DNA from: Aquila chrysaetos chrysaetos
Lineage: Eukaryota > Chordata > Aves > Accipitriformes > Accipitridae
NCBI RefSeq assembly: GCF_900496995.4
Contig: NC_044004.1
Coordinates: 81,289,538-81,353,537 of the forward strand
DNA length: 64,000 bases
Direction: 5' to 3'
Both the position numbers and the translations under genes were made by a program. Below, one piece after another: positions 27,321 to 41,159 of the stretch (within the stretch, counting starts at the first letter, position 1; every line of letters starts with the position of its first letter). The notes below the pieces were generated by a model. That model ran no database searches and was not told the origin of the DNA. It worked only from the letters and a program-made list of their open reading frames with translations.

Positions 27321-28162
27321 ATTCTCTGGTCGCAGCTATTAAAGCCAGAAGAGATCAATAGATCACCATGCCTGTCTCCCTCCATAAAACAGACCATTAC
27401 GTTTCATGCAGTCACCTCTGAACTAAACCTAGCAACTCAGATACGATGAAAATACCTTTGAGAAGAGCAGCCGGTGTTGTCTTAGGAACATCAAAAGATA
27501 AACATCTGGATCTTGAGCAGTTTGCCTCCTGTTTAATCATTAGGAACACTGGGAGCTTCTTGTACCTTGAATCTCCCTGGTTTGTGTTATTCCATTCACT
27601 AGCTTACTGTAACCTAAATTTTCAAATTGATTAAAAATTTGCACTGACGAGCAGTATCTATAATGCCCGTAATGTCAACTGTGGCATTTGCTTATAAATA
27701 ATTTGTGTAAAAGCATATGCCTTCCCTCTATAGAGACACAGGAGATAATTCCCTTACGAGTGGTTCACTTATTAAACATATTCATCCACCTTAAAAAAAA
27801 AAGTCTGAAAGGCAAAGCAAATGTGCTGTACTGGGAGAAATATTAGGGACTGATATTCAACCCTACCTGTTAAGAACAACACACTATGAGAAAGTGTCTG
27901 TCTCAGCTGAAGCCCTCTCCTTCTTATTATTGTCTTTTTCACATCAGAAACTTGTAATGTTTCTGTGAACTTCCCCAAATGTATGTAATTGGTAAAGCCA
28001 GCGCCATTACTGATACTTGGTGGTTTTAATTTGGTTTTTTTTTTTTTTTGCTTTGAAAAGAAATGAGTAAACCTTGAAAATGACTGCAGGGAGGGCAGAG
28101 AGCTGCATAGAACTCTTTTGCTTTAATCATCTAGAAAATATCTTTTCCTCAAGTCAGAGGTT

Positions 28163-28171
28163 TCAAGGTCA
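28163..28171 (+). promoter_or_regulatory. TCAAGGTCA nuclear-receptor half-site
   Basis: Perfect extended half-site, the 3'-most member of the 18.2-28.2 kb cluster. The remaining members are TGAAGGTCA at 19982 and 22261 and the inverted pair at 24695 and 24766. Confidence 0.3.
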
Positions 28172-30604
28172 AATAGGTGTCTTATTATTTTTCAGCTGAG
28201 ACTGGGAAGGTGATAAAAGAAACGATACAAGTAGAGTCCCATCTCCACATCCTAAAGTAAAGAAGCAATCTTACACGATGGAGGAGCTTATTCTTTTACA
28301 GATGATGGGTGGGTTTATTCATAAGCTGTTGTTGTTCATACTTCCAGAGATGGTAAATTATAAATGCAGATGAGGGCTGTACTTCAACGCTCCAGAAGCA
28401 GCCTTTCTAAACCCTTTGGCAGGGCTGTTGAACTAAACACAAAGCTTTTATCTCTCAGAATCTCTTGGGGCATATTAATCCTTCACTTGTAGGTTTGCCA
28501 GATGAAATGCAGCTTGAATGGTTTGGTATTTTTTTAATTGTGTCTGAAATACTATCGGTGCTATATACAAAGCAGATAAAGCCAGCGTCAAGGCACCCAA
28601 AAGCTTACGTGATGCCTCTCTCATTTGCAAGATAGCCAGCTGGCCTGCTGCTGCTGCTGAGGGAAGTGATGGTCGAGGCTGAGGAACAGCCCATCACTTG
28701 CAGCTCCCACTAACAAGCCCATTAGTGACGGCTGGCAAAGACGACCGCTGTGCAATAAGAAATTAGTTTGTCTAGGAGGGCAAGCCAGACAATTCTATGC
28801 ATATACATGAAGGCTACTGTGGGCTACTAGTGTGTTTTACCAAATTGGCAGCTATAACAGTGGCCGAAGTTACCTTCGTATCAAGAATTCAGTAAACTAT
28901 CGAATGAACTATTTGTGAGTGCTTTGAATGGGTTCCGTTAAAGAGACATCTTCCAAGACACAATATAGCTCTCTGTGAATGGGAAAATTTCACATTATCC
29001 CCTCGCTCTCTTCCCATCCCCTCTTGACTATTTATATATGCAATATATAATCTGTACTGTTATAAAAGTCAGCTGTGCATGTGGTTTGGGGACGGCACTG
29101 GACTAGGCTCTGTGCTCCGATGCCTGCATGGCTTTTCCTTCTGCCGCTGTGAGAGACAAAACACGGGGCTGGACGGGCTGATGGTTTGATGCAGCAGGGC
29201 ATTTCTTATGCTCTTACGCTAGTTTGATCCTACAAATCCTTACTTATAAAGCAATCTTCTCTCATATAAGTAGCTTTGAGCACTCCAACAATATACGATT
29301 CTTTATCTGAGAGCATCAGATCCCCATTTTCTATAAAACAAAATGGGTCACAGTCATTTTTCTGTAAGTCTTTCACTCGACAGATCTACGCCAAAGGTGA
29401 ATCTGGTTCGCTGGGTTTAAGTGGGAAGCCTGCTTTTCTATGCCAAGTACTTTGCCAGCCATTTTTAAAGCTTATCATGCCCAGGTATTCAACACAAAAA
29501 TGACACTCATTTTTTCAGCAAAATGGGAGAATAGCGGCCTAATTTAATGCAATCCCTGCAATGTCTCTTTTGAAACTCAGACAGGATTCAGAGTTGTTCC
29601 GACTGTTCCAGTTCTGAATGGCTTACCGAGTTTTGAAAATCCGTTATTCAAATCTTCCTTTGCTTTTAATTTAGGTTTATCCCCCTTTTTACATGAAATT
29701 TGTCAAAACCAAGGCAATATCTTTTAAAGCCTTTTCAGAAAGAAAACTTGACCGCTGTTTTCTACCTGTCGGGAAGACAGAAATCTAACAGTGGGCAAAA
29801 AGTCAGGCACTGGAGCAGCATTTAGTTCTGTTCTGTGAGCAGTCAGAGAAGTAACTTTGTGCCACGAGGAAGCTTTATCTCCGTTAGATACCGAAAGATA
29901 GCATTCCATTAATGGCAATATCAGATTTTCAGCTTGCCATTTGTACATTTGTTCATTTTCACACATTGGAGTAGTTGTACCTTCAGTGTGAAAGTACAAA
30001 AAGTGCTGTAATCTCATCTTCAGCCCAACATTTTTTTCTCCACTTTCCCACCAGCAACCCAAAAGAGCCATAACTTGCTTCATGCAGAGTTAGCCATAAA
30101 TGTGAAAGGTGAAGAGGCCACATCTTCACCGTCGTTGTACACAAGTCACTTGGGACTCTTGCATATTCTGCAGGTATATAAATGTGTAACAAAGGCCCAA
30201 ATATATCATGATTCTCATTGAAATGGATGATTCGTATGTGAACGTACAAAATTAATATATTGTTGTGATTGGAAGAAAAATACAAGAAAAATATTATTGT
30301 GCGGAACACTGGAGATTATGTAGAGACATAAAAAAAGAGTTCACATTACACATTTTCATATTTCAGTTTTACCTTTTACATTGACTATTAACTTTAAATA
30401 GTTTACAGTAAGAGAGAGGAAAGCAGTAACATGGATAGTAGGAAGAAATGAAATGACAGACCAAAGAAAAAACGTTGTTAGTGATTTACACTGTATGGTT
30501 CAATATGCCCATGAAAGAATGTGCATGTTCTTTTTGTATTTTAACTAACTCATGTAGGTGACTCTGGAAATCTCTCTCTTTTTTTCTTTTTTTCTTTTCC
30601 CCAG

Positions 30605-31080
30605 GGAGGACACATATCTGTAGGTCAAATAAAGAGGGTCTGAAGAACAACTACAACAACAAGGAAGCAATGCAGAAACAGAAACCTGAATCAATATTCA
30701 GTCAAGACCATTAATTATGCAACTCATTTTGTACTGATGTAAGTAAATCCTTAATTCTGAAGCAACTTGTGCCTAGGGAAAAGGAGTGGAAGAGACTGTC
30801 ATGTCCCCATAGAGAGCAGCTGATGGGGAGCATGATCCAGGGAAGAGATGGAGAGCATGAGAGGTACAATACCTCAAACAGCCTGAAATTCAGGAGCAAG
30901 ATACACCAAGGAGAGGAGAATGTGGACCTCAGGAGAAGAAATTATTTTAGAAGCACGTATATATCTGAATTTGACCCAAAGGAAATTTCTGTGATGAAGA
31001 GTGGGAGGTTCTCATCAGGCCATGGAAAAATGTCTTCACAAATTCATTACTTCCATGTTGGAATTCAGGAACAGAGGAAG
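30605..31080 (+). other. Candidate exon of an unannotated transcript
   Basis: A 476-base stretch bounded by strong splice signals. Upstream are a branch-point-like AACTAAC (30543-30549), a pyrimidine tract of more than 30 bases (30571-30602) and AG at 30603-30604. The downstream end is GGAAG|GTAAGA (donor at 31081). One plus-strand frame is open from 30715 to 31095, through the donor. It has no ATG near its start, and I recognise no domain. The stretch is purine-rich compared with its surroundings. It lies 15.5 kb upstream of CAMK2D on the same strand. It ends in phase 0, while CAMK2D exon 2 needs phase 2, so it would not give an in-frame alternative N-terminus. A long non-coding RNA exon is the most likely reading; chance is also possible. 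Confidence 0.3.
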
Positions 31081-33660
31081 GTAAGATCAAACTAGCTCAC
31101 ATGTTGCAACTCTTATAGTAGCTTTTTTTAAAAAAAAAAAAAAAAATCATATCTGATCTCTCCTTTAGAAAAAAAAAAAGTCTCGTACAGAAAGTTACAA
31201 AAAGTTCTGGATCAGATTCTGTGGTCAGCAGCTCAAGTGGCTTAATATGATCAAAACTCCAGTCGAGCTTTTTTGAAAGATAATTCGGATTCCTCTGTGT
31301 ATGTGTCTGTGCTCGAGTGGTGGCAGCGTGACAAACGTCCAACCAGCCATAGCTGACGTTATGAAGCAGCTGGAATGGAGGACAATGACAACGAACTTTG
31401 GGGTAGAGCTCCAGCTGAACCACAGTTAAACATCACCATCACTGCAGAGTTAATTACGTCAGTCAACGTAAACATGCAACATTATACCAAATTATAGATA
31501 CTGTTCCAAAGAAAAAGACTTCAGAGAGCTCCTGGCTTCAGACTACCTTGGTGTGAGCTCTGTCTCTCGTAGCCTTTTGTATGAGATGCACATAAGATAT
31601 CTACGGACATACGAGGCTTGCAACAGCAGTCCACCGGGTCTGAACATCTCCTCTGAGCCCGGAAAGGCAAACAGCATTTGAACAGGCAGCAGCCTGGCAA
31701 CTAATAAACAGCACATTACTCTGCGTCTCATAAATCTCCATGAAGTTCATTTATTCTCTTCTGAGAATGAATAACTAATGTGAAGCCTCTTCTTGCCAGT
31801 TATTGTAGCACTACACAAAGCGATTTAGATGTGGAAGCTGCTATTAATAGCAGCAAACAAGCTACTAATTGGATGGTTATGTAATGGCATTGTTATGAAA
31901 CCTAGTTTGGGTTTGACACCTCCTGTTTTCTAAAAACAACATTAAAAACCCCAAACAAATCCATGGTTAGCAGTACGTAACATGAAACAAAGACTAAATA
32001 ATTACCAATCTTTCAAAACTCAAATAGGATTAAAAAGGGGGGAAAAAAAATCAATTCATTTATCTGAATTCTAGCAGAAACGAGCTGGAAGTGAATCACT
32101 CAACAGATCTGCTGTTCAAAGGGATACTTTAAAGTAAGGTTCTTTAATACCTGCCCTGCAAATACTGACAAAAAATTCAAAGTGGCCTGTTTCTGTGCCT
32201 TGTGAAATCTCAGAAAGTTTTTTTCATTTAAAAAATGGGCTTTGAATGAATACAAACAGAATATATTTTAAGGAGAAAGAACGAGCAGAAAGTATCTGTG
32301 TGACACACACTGATACAAATCATGTACTAGGGTTAGGCACGGATCTCTACTTTTGTAAATGACAATACAGATGCACCTACACAGTTTGACATTTTTTAAG
32401 TAACTTTTAAAAAAAAAAAGAGAGAAACAAATGGGGATGACATTTTGTTCCCTGCCATACAGAAGGAGAGAAAATTGCACTCCATTAGGAGAGAAGCTTT
32501 TATCTGGGGTGGCCCTTTGTGCAGTGCCTCTATTCTTAACGCTGGGCATCAGTAACGCAATGTACAGCACCAGGAACTTCTCCTGATGAAATCCAACTAC
32601 TGCCTAATAGTTGTGAGGTTATTTTCCTTTTGATACATCAAATGCAGCAGCAAACAGAGCCTATAAGAAGAAGGATCCCTCCAGAGGTTTGTAGTTACAT
32701 GTATATAATAATATTTAAAGGGATGAAAATTCTTGGTCAAGACTGCACAGCTCTAATGCCTCTTGGTTTAATCTTTGACCATGAAATTACCTCTCAACAT
32801 GCACAGTGCCAGCAATTATTGTTTGATCAGTGTTATCTATAACCTTTTGTTGCTGATGTTAAATCAAGGCTGTCACTCCAGAACTGCGTCCTTAATGAAG
32901 GAGCCCGGGATTCTCACACAAGCAATCGAATGGAACACTTCAGCTGTCTATCTACAAACACACATCCTCATGTCTGTGCAGAGAAATACATAAAGTTGCT
33001 TCCAACTGAGTCACCTCTTAAATTTCAGGAAGCTACGAGAGCGGTAGCAGCAGCGTAGGAGGAAAGCAGGGTGCGGTGGCAGCATCATGACCTGTACATA
33101 AAGGAATTTAGCCCCTGACACAGAGAGCGGGTATAGCAGCGTGCAGGAGCCAGGCACAGCCTACGTATACACAGCTATAGGCACCTCATCACATGGATTG
33201 CCTCTGTCATCTGCAGCAGTTTTGCAACTGGTAGGATATTTTGGGTTATGCTCTTTTATATTGCTTTTCATCTGGCAACAGATACTATACTCAGCCATGC
33301 TGACTCCATGTTATTTTCCGCTCCTTGTCGTTTTACATTGTCTAGGTGATGATAAAAACCCTGATTTATCCAGCACAGTGTGCTAGGAAGGGTTTATATC
33401 AATAAAAGAAAACTCTACTTCAGTTCCTTCATTGTTAAAGCACCCAGAGGAAGCAGCCAAAGGGCTTATAGAGATTTGATGCACAGCGTCCCAGCACCAC
33501 AGTAATTATAGCAAGCGTGCCTAAAAAGTGGTGATAACTTAGGATTCAGCAACTGTTGAAAGGAACAAGACATTATAGAAACCAAGCAGGAATTTGGGTG
33601 GTCCAGATGTCTTCCACATGTATCCAGTTAATTATCAAGAACTAGAAATCTCTTATCCAT

Positions 33661-33740
33661 TATATGTGTGTGTGTACATATATATCAGTATGCATATATA
33701 TATATATACACACACATATAAAAATATACATACACACATC
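33661..33740. repeat. Compound (GT)n-(AT)n-(CA)n microsatellite, near-palindromic
   Basis: TATATGTGTGTGTGTACATA, then an (AT)n centre, then TATACACACACATATA. The two arms are almost exact reverse complements, so the tract can fold into a hairpin or cruciform. Confidence 0.9.
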
Positions 33741-36700
33741 TCTCCAGACTATTAACTTCATTAGAGTATTTTGGAACCACAGTGTGGCAAATAATACCAA
33801 AATATTCTCCTAAAATAAAGTACCAGCATGCTTTCCTACTCCTACGCATCACATGAAATGAGTTTTCTCTTAAACACATCTTTTCACTAGTAGTATAATT
33901 TGTCTGTATTGTTACTGCTCTTCCGTAACGTCATTTGGGTGGGAAGGAAGAGGGATATAGCAGCTCCTCTGAGTAGTAACGCTATTTTGTATTTCTGTAG
34001 TGGTAGTATGGAAGGGTTCCAATAGGATACAAACTTACTTTGTCACCCATTTCACTGTAGGGCAGACTTCATCAGACCTACAAAGTTCATTCACAGTCCT
34101 CTGATTATCCTCAGTTTATACTAGTATAAATCTATACTTTTACAATACTTCAAAAACTTTTAAAATACTTCAAATACTGTCTAAATCTTTAAGTGCTGTT
34201 TACATTTTAAATACCTTATAAATATTTGAAAGTTACCTTGAAATGATGTTTAAATATGGGAAATTTTTTCCTATGTCTGATGTCACTTTTTTTCCTCTGT
34301 AATAGTGTTTTTTCCGCCCTTTGCATTGCCTACCTGCAGTGATGGTACATCTAGCTACAGTCTGCTCTATGTATATACTGCAGATCACTGTCTTTCCCAG
34401 GGTACAGCAACCCAAGCTTCCTTGTTGGTGAGTGCATTGAATTATTGTCTGCCTATTGTCTATTAATAACTGTTACCATTTCCTGCTGGGTTTATATATA
34501 CTTCATTTCATGTGTCGGTCGTATTTTAATTGATTTCTGGCATTTTATGCTGATGGCCAAAATTCATGAGAGAAGTGAATGGACCAGTAATTTCCAATGA
34601 TAATTTTGCAGTCAGACTACTCGTTTGCATGGAGAAGTCGTTTGTTTGTGACACCACTTTGATACAGAGTGCTAAAAATCCAAACTGTTCCTGGGCCTTC
34701 TGGTATTGTCGTTCAAAGGAAGAAACACTTAGCTAGGTCGTGACTACAGCATGACTAAGGCTGGGACAGAAAAGCCTTCCAGGGTGATTAAGCTATTTAG
34801 GTGCTCTTTTCTCCTTTGTGGTACTTAGCCGTGGAAGGTGGAATCACAGAGGAAAAAAATATGAGCTGAAGGAAAGATGGTTTTCCAATGGAGAAACTGA
34901 GAAGCTACTTCTCTGCAGGATATCATCCAGGAAATACCAGTTTTTGTTTTCCTCTGGATTTTACCAGTCTTTTTTTTTTTTTTTTTTTTTCCATAAATGG
35001 AAAGACCTCCCTGCAATTCTGAATCAGAAAGATTCTCTAGACAGAAGTCAGGATGGGGAAGGAGCTTACCTATAGCTTGTGTCAACTGGAGGAGATGGTG
35101 TTGAATATTCACATATTGTAAGTGAGGGTAAAAACCAGACTGTACACGAGTAATTCCCGTTGATCTTAAACTACCAAGCTCCTGCAGTACAGACTGTGGC
35201 TATCATTGCACTTCTGGTACTGTTTTGTCCCAATAACCAGTACTCTGAGGTGTGGTAAGATGTATTCAGGAAAAAAAAGTAGAGAAAAAAAAAGATAGCC
35301 GATTAGTTCTGGTGATTAATGTGTTAAATCCGTATTTACAGACAAAATAACTAGTAAAGGTATACATAAAGCATACGTGAAAACATTGCGTATGTCCAAT
35401 CATTACTCGAGGTATGAATCACACTATATTTCATAATAATTACTAGAAAAATATTTACTTGAGCCAAAGCTTAGATATAATTAAGGAGATTAATCTAATT
35501 CAGCAGGTTTCTGTGCCCAGTATTGGCTATCAATTTTGCTTGAAATAAAAATGATAGTACCACATCCATCATATTTCACAGTTCAAAGAGAAAAACTGGT
35601 GCTCCACGTGTGAAAAATTCCTTCTGATTATTTATACAAGTTACTTAGTGCTAACACATTGAAAGGAAGATAGCGCTGTAAAGCTGACAAAAACCCAGGC
35701 TGAGCTGAAGTTCCTTCCTGTAACAGGGTATTTCTGAAAGCTGTTTGCAACAACTTTGTTTGCTAGAATCTCCAACCCAAGGGGTGCCCATCCCACCCAA
35801 ACCTGGTGAGCCACAGCCTCTGAGCTTCTCAGATGGTGCTCCGCGGGTACGTATGCGCCCTGGCATAGTAGCTGTCGGGGCCAGTTATTTATTATTTGCT
35901 CTTTCCAAACAGGTGTCTAATAAAGCTGCCTATTAATTCCGATTGCACCGGAGGCTCACGTATGGCGTTGCCTTCTGTCTAAGGTCACCCTTCGTCTCGC
36001 TCCCTTCGGCGAAGGGCCGCTGCATGGGAACTGCTGGTGTCCCTCTAAGGACGGACTGTACTCGGATGGCTGTAAGGGAAAGGCCTGCCTTCTTCCTTCA
36101 CTCCTTCTGTAAGCTATCCATGCTGCTTCTGAATTGCAAAGGTGAGCAGAAAAAAATATTGAAATTGCTGATTTTGCCTTACCTGGAAATGCTCTCATTT
36201 GGTCAAGTGTTCCACTGTGAAATGACTCTCTTCATTTCGAGCAAGGGGATGGTGAATGGCTAGGCTGGAGAAGATACTTGCCCTCAACTGACCCACACGT
36301 AAGCAAGAAGCAAACACTTTGCACTTCAATGTATATGTGGAGACAACATAGGCAGAGAACTGACAGGCTCGTCTTTAATTTGCTCAATAACCAGAGAACG
36401 GTACATATTGTTACAGTAGCCTTTTGTGCCATAAAAGCAGGGAGAACAAATACCATGTTACATGTAACTGAAACACAGTGGTCACATTCACAGCTGTGCC
36501 CTTCCCAAAATCTTTTGCGCTACAACAGTGAGCATTCTGTGGAGCTCGAGATAACACAGTAAAGGAAATGTTGGGAAGTGCTGGCACTCTTACAAAAGAT
36601 AAAAACAAAAAGAAAAGGGGGTTTCTTGCATTACCAATTGACATTTTGCAAAGTAACTCCTCTTGAAAAGGAAACCGAAACTTCTGTTATTCAAATAGTT

Positions 36701-36894
36701 TTGTCCCGGTGAACTGATTCAGACAATTTGCACTTAATTCAAGGAATCATTTTTACTTGATATTTTTTTGGCCAGTAAATAAGAATATATTTGTTGCTCT
36801 GAGTATTCTGAAGTATGCTGAGTACAACATGTGAAGACCTAAGAAATGGCATTCTGACAAAGTTAAATTAGTCTACAGGCTAGCTGTTCGGACG

Positions 36895-37350
36895 TTGTAC
36901 GTACCTTTATTCTTATTTCCTTTCATTTTTCTCTTATTGTTAGCACTCCCTGCTGTCCAGGTCACGAAACCAGTTACTGCATTTCTCCTCTCCTCATACC
37001 TAAAGCCTCCACAAGTCTTACAACTGTGTTTTTCTCAAAAGTCAGCCTTCTTCCTAGTCAGCACTCTCTCAACACTAGCCTATGCACTGGTTCTTTCAAG
37101 ATCTTCCCCTTTTCTGACCAAATCTTTTCTCCCCTCTTCGGTTCCATCTGTCCAAACTATTGCCATCAATACATTTCTCTTTTCTCACCACTCCAAGAAT
37201 GTTCCTGTACTTCTAAAATCTCAACATTGACTCATTTCCCCCATAAAATGGAAGCCTGCCTCTTTTCTCAGCTCTGATTAACTCCATTACTGCTTAGTTC
37301 TGACCTCACCTTCTCTTGGAAAGCCTTTTCGTCTCCAGTGCTGGGAATGC
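36895..37350. other. Pyrimidine-rich intergenic stretch
   Basis: The plus strand is strongly C/T-rich for about 450 bases (TTTCCTTTCATTTTTCTC and similar), which holds several overlapping plus-strand frames open. I see no gene family. It resembles 41.2-41.7 kb in composition but not by an alignment I can see. Confidence 0.6.
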
Positions 37351-40300
37351 CTGTGTATGGGAAGCAGGGGACACTGTTATTGATTTACTTCTTTAACTTT
37401 CTTCATCAAAAGGATGCTCTGAGTCTAAAACGCATGGTAGATGAAATTCCTTCGAGTCACCTCCCTCATTTGTTTGAGGAAATGCCTGAAAATACTTAGA
37501 AAACAATCACCAAAAAGCGTTTAGAACAAAGATTCAGCACAACTTAAAAGATTGCGTGCGGTTTCTACCAAATGAATGGAGCTGTCTTGAACTTCTGTTA
37601 TATATCCTTGAGTTTCAGTCCCTGGTTAGACCAGCCGAGGGTTTGCTCCTCGTTGTGATTAACTGGCCACAATATCCAGCAGGCTTTGGGCTGATTTAGG
37701 AAAAACTGAAGCACATCGTATTATTCCCATTCCTTTTCATTGCCTCTTCCTGTTCCAGTTCTTATGGGAGCTGTGGTACCGGATTCATAAGAGCAGCATG
37801 TAGTCACGTGGGTTTGTAGCATTTTGGAGTTGCCTGCATTCTCCGATGCCTTTATGGAGCTTGCTTAATGCAAGGGGAGCACAGCAGAGGAGCGAATGCA
37901 GACTCCTGTGCTTTCGACTTCGTTTGTAGACCGGTGAGCTCCTATGGAGTATGTCAGCTGAGATCATAGTTAATTCATAATCTTGACGATATTGAGGTTG
38001 TCATAGCCAGCCTTTCCAGATGCATATATTTCTCTTGAATTTATATGACAAGGTAACACTAAAATCAGACCTCTTACCACACCAGAGAAATGCATGTATT
38101 TCTCAGAGTCTATCACCACTGAACCAAAAGTAACAAACCTCTGGGAACTCTGGAAGGGGATATATTTATCCTTTCTGAGTCATCCAGTCACACAGGGCTC
38201 AAGGCTGGTGCTAAAACTTCCAGAAACATTTGGAAAGCAACCACAGAAATCAATCAAACAAACAAAACCCTGGAAAATAGGTAAGAGGAAGCTAGAGAAG
38301 CACATCGGAGCCAGCACTCACTCTTCAGAACATCCCTTCTCTGCTCCTTCAGCTTCTGCCACACATGCCGCCTCCTCCAGCACACCACCTCCAACATTGC
38401 TGGGTTTTTTGCTCACACTTTGGAGGCCTGATGCCTCCTGAAACTCTGCAAGTGAGGTTGCAATGACCCTAAAGCTGTCTCTCAATTAAATGATTGATCT
38501 GCTTATATTTGTCAATACTAGTTCAGCTGAAGGAGTTCAACTGCTCCTACGTGTGAAATCAGCATTGTCAGGAACAGATATATACCCTTGTACAGACCAG
38601 ATTTCATGAGCAATTTTCCAAAAGTAACTTGAGTTTCTGGGGTCTGATCAGGTGAGCTGTGTTGTTTCTCTTCCTTTACCTTTCCCTGGAAGGAGCTCTG
38701 TCAACATGATGTATCTCCCTGGCATCCTACCTACGGCTGACCCTTCTATGTGGGAGATCTCTTTCTCATTCGTCCTCAAAGGAGAGTGGGGAGGAATTTA
38801 ATGAGGTCTGGGTCTGTATGAGCTTCAGAGAAATTTGTAACAGTTATGTCTGTATTTGTCACTCCTGTGTTTCAGACCAGAGCAGTTTTTTGTTAATGTT
38901 GGCAACTCTGAACAAAGAAAGTCTTAAAGTTATTAAATGTAAACTATGTTAGCCAGCTGATGGGGAGGAAAATCCAGACCACTTTAGTGGCGTCTCAGAA
39001 TCATTCAATTTTAATTCTCAAAATTAACATCAGAGATATTTTTGCTGTCTGGAAAATTTTCACCATTTAATTTCTTTTTTTGTGCTTATCTGTGCCTCAC
39101 TGTACTGTCTAACTGCAACATAACTGTGGATGTGTGTGTGCACACCCCGATATATAGTTATTGACAGCATTTGGGATGTCAGCTCCTGGATGTTGTATGT
39201 AGCAAATACGGATAAGCAGTTTACAGCCTAGTGGGGTCTTAGAGAATTTGGTCTGGGGGCTCTTGTGGCTCTAGTGCCCAGAAGAAAAGTGCAGTCTGGA
39301 AAAATCTTTTCTGTCTCCCTCTACAAAATGACTTTGGAGGTTCAGCAGTAATCTTGGCAGACTGTAAGCTGGCCTGTCTGCTTAAGAATATTTACAGCTC
39401 AACTTGTCCAAGCTGTTCTCTTTACCACATCCACCAGGTGATCTACTGAAAGCAAGGGAAAGAATCCCATTAACTTGAGTAGCTGCTGGGATAAGTCTTT
39501 ATTCAACTCAGACGGGAAGGGTGATTTGCCTACAGATAAATATAACTGATGACAAAACCAACAATAATCCAGCTGGTCAATGGCTCAATTTTGAGAAGGA
39601 GAAGTACTCCCTTCCCTTTTTTAAAAATATATTGTAACTATGTGGTAATGCTCCTAAATGTTACAGTTTATAATACATTTACTGAAGGATTCTGGACACT
39701 TTCAGTTAATCACTGGTCCTTCCTTAGTTAGATCTGAGCATTCAAAATGTTATTGCTTAGAGCAGTGGTGTTTGCTGACTTTGTCACTGAATTCCTGAAT
39801 TTGGCATCCCATTGACATTGTTTCAGTCATTAACTGCTTAAGATAGCAACCTTCTGCATGCTTTTCTGTGTTCTGCTCTTCCTTCTCACCTTCCAGTCCT
39901 TGCCCCATTGACTAATCCCTTCATGGCTTGAAGTATCCTTTTTTTTAATAATACCTATCATTCAAATCCATGTCATGCAAGTCAGTGGCAAAAGGTGTAA
40001 TTCTTGGAGCGTTGCTGACTCTGCTACTTACTTGTAAGAAGAGCTGTGTAAATAATGTAATATTTTGTTTGCTAGGAATTCATAAAAAATTACTCAGCTC
40101 AAAATTAAAGTGCATTAAAAAGAAATCACTCTCTTCAAAAGCATTATTTTAAAGGAACATTCTTAATTAAAAATACCTTCCAATAAAAAAGAAGAAAAAT
40201 GTATTATTTAAAATTCTGAGATGAAACTTATATCCTATTACAGCATTTCTGTTTCCTTTCCAACGCAAACAAATTAAACCAGCTCAGTTTTGCTAAGCCT

Positions 40301-40674
40301 GTATTTTTGTCCTTGCCACACACACACGCACACAAAGATTAAAAAAATCCCCCCGCATTAATTTTTCACCTAGTTCTCCCTGTAGTGCTTCTAGAGGTAG
40401 GAGTTAAGTGGCCAGCAATGCCTCCTAGTCTGTCAGGAGTAATGCTTTTTTAGGCCAGAGAGAAGTTCTGGTCTCCTGCATACCAAGAGCGTGACAGAAT
40501 CACTGAGCTATCAAATGAGTTATTCTGCCAACATCTTTCTGGTTCACTGAAGAGTAAATTAATCCTACGTAAGAGTGCTCCAGCAGGAGAATAAGAGCAA
40601 GCACACACACTGCCATAGTCAGGTAGTAAGGTGCTTGCCAGGAGTGTAAATAATGGATAAATAATTAATTTTCT

Positions 40675-41036
40675 TTGGGGAACCTTCAAGGATCTACTTC
40701 TCTGAGTGCTTACGCACACATGGTGGAACAACTGCAGCAAGGAACTGAGCAGGAGAGCTTCTCCATGGAAAGAAAACAAGCCCTGGGGCAGGTTGCTCAG
40801 CAGCTGCACCGCAGCTCTTTACGACTCACTGGAGACCTGGGATGTCTGGGACTGGCACCAGTTTCTGGAGTCAGCGCCGATCAGAAGGTGTCTGGGAGGG
40901 AGCTGCTGCAGCAGAAGACATGAGGACACATCTTAGGCCACCGTCATCACCTGGAAATGATAGGCTACAGCGACTGAGTCTCTGGCACGCCGACCAGGGG
41001 ATGTTACCAGCGCTTCTGCCCCCCCGCTTTATTTAG
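40675..41036. other. Locally GC-rich intergenic patch open in several frames
   Basis: About 360 bases, richer in GC than the flanks, with overlapping open frames in three plus-strand frames and one minus frame. I recognise no product. It could be a decayed exon, a conserved element or a chance composition peak about 4 kb upstream of the CpG island. Confidence 0.35.
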
Positions 41037-41159
41037 GAAAGTTGAACAGCGCCAGTGAGAAAACAAAAGGGATACACAACATACGGTGCAACAGATAATT
41101 CTGTACTGACCTGAAATCTGTTGCCTCCAGTTCAAACTATTACAATGAACTGCAAACCC

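Larger units (their letters stand above)
20611..30604. other. Intergenic DNA with possible regulatory segments, no gene seen
   Basis: AT-rich sequence holding the second copy of the unidentified repeat, the half-site cluster and a possible MIR-like fragment. Segments around 24.6-25.05 and 28.56-28.9 kb have mixed, motif-dense composition of the kind seen in conserved non-coding elements. Conservation itself cannot be judged here. Confidence 0.6.

Noticed and set aside
33685-33879. Minus-strand open frame with Tyr/Val/Ile/Cys repeats
   Set aside because: The repeated residues are just the translated GT/AT/CA microsatellite.
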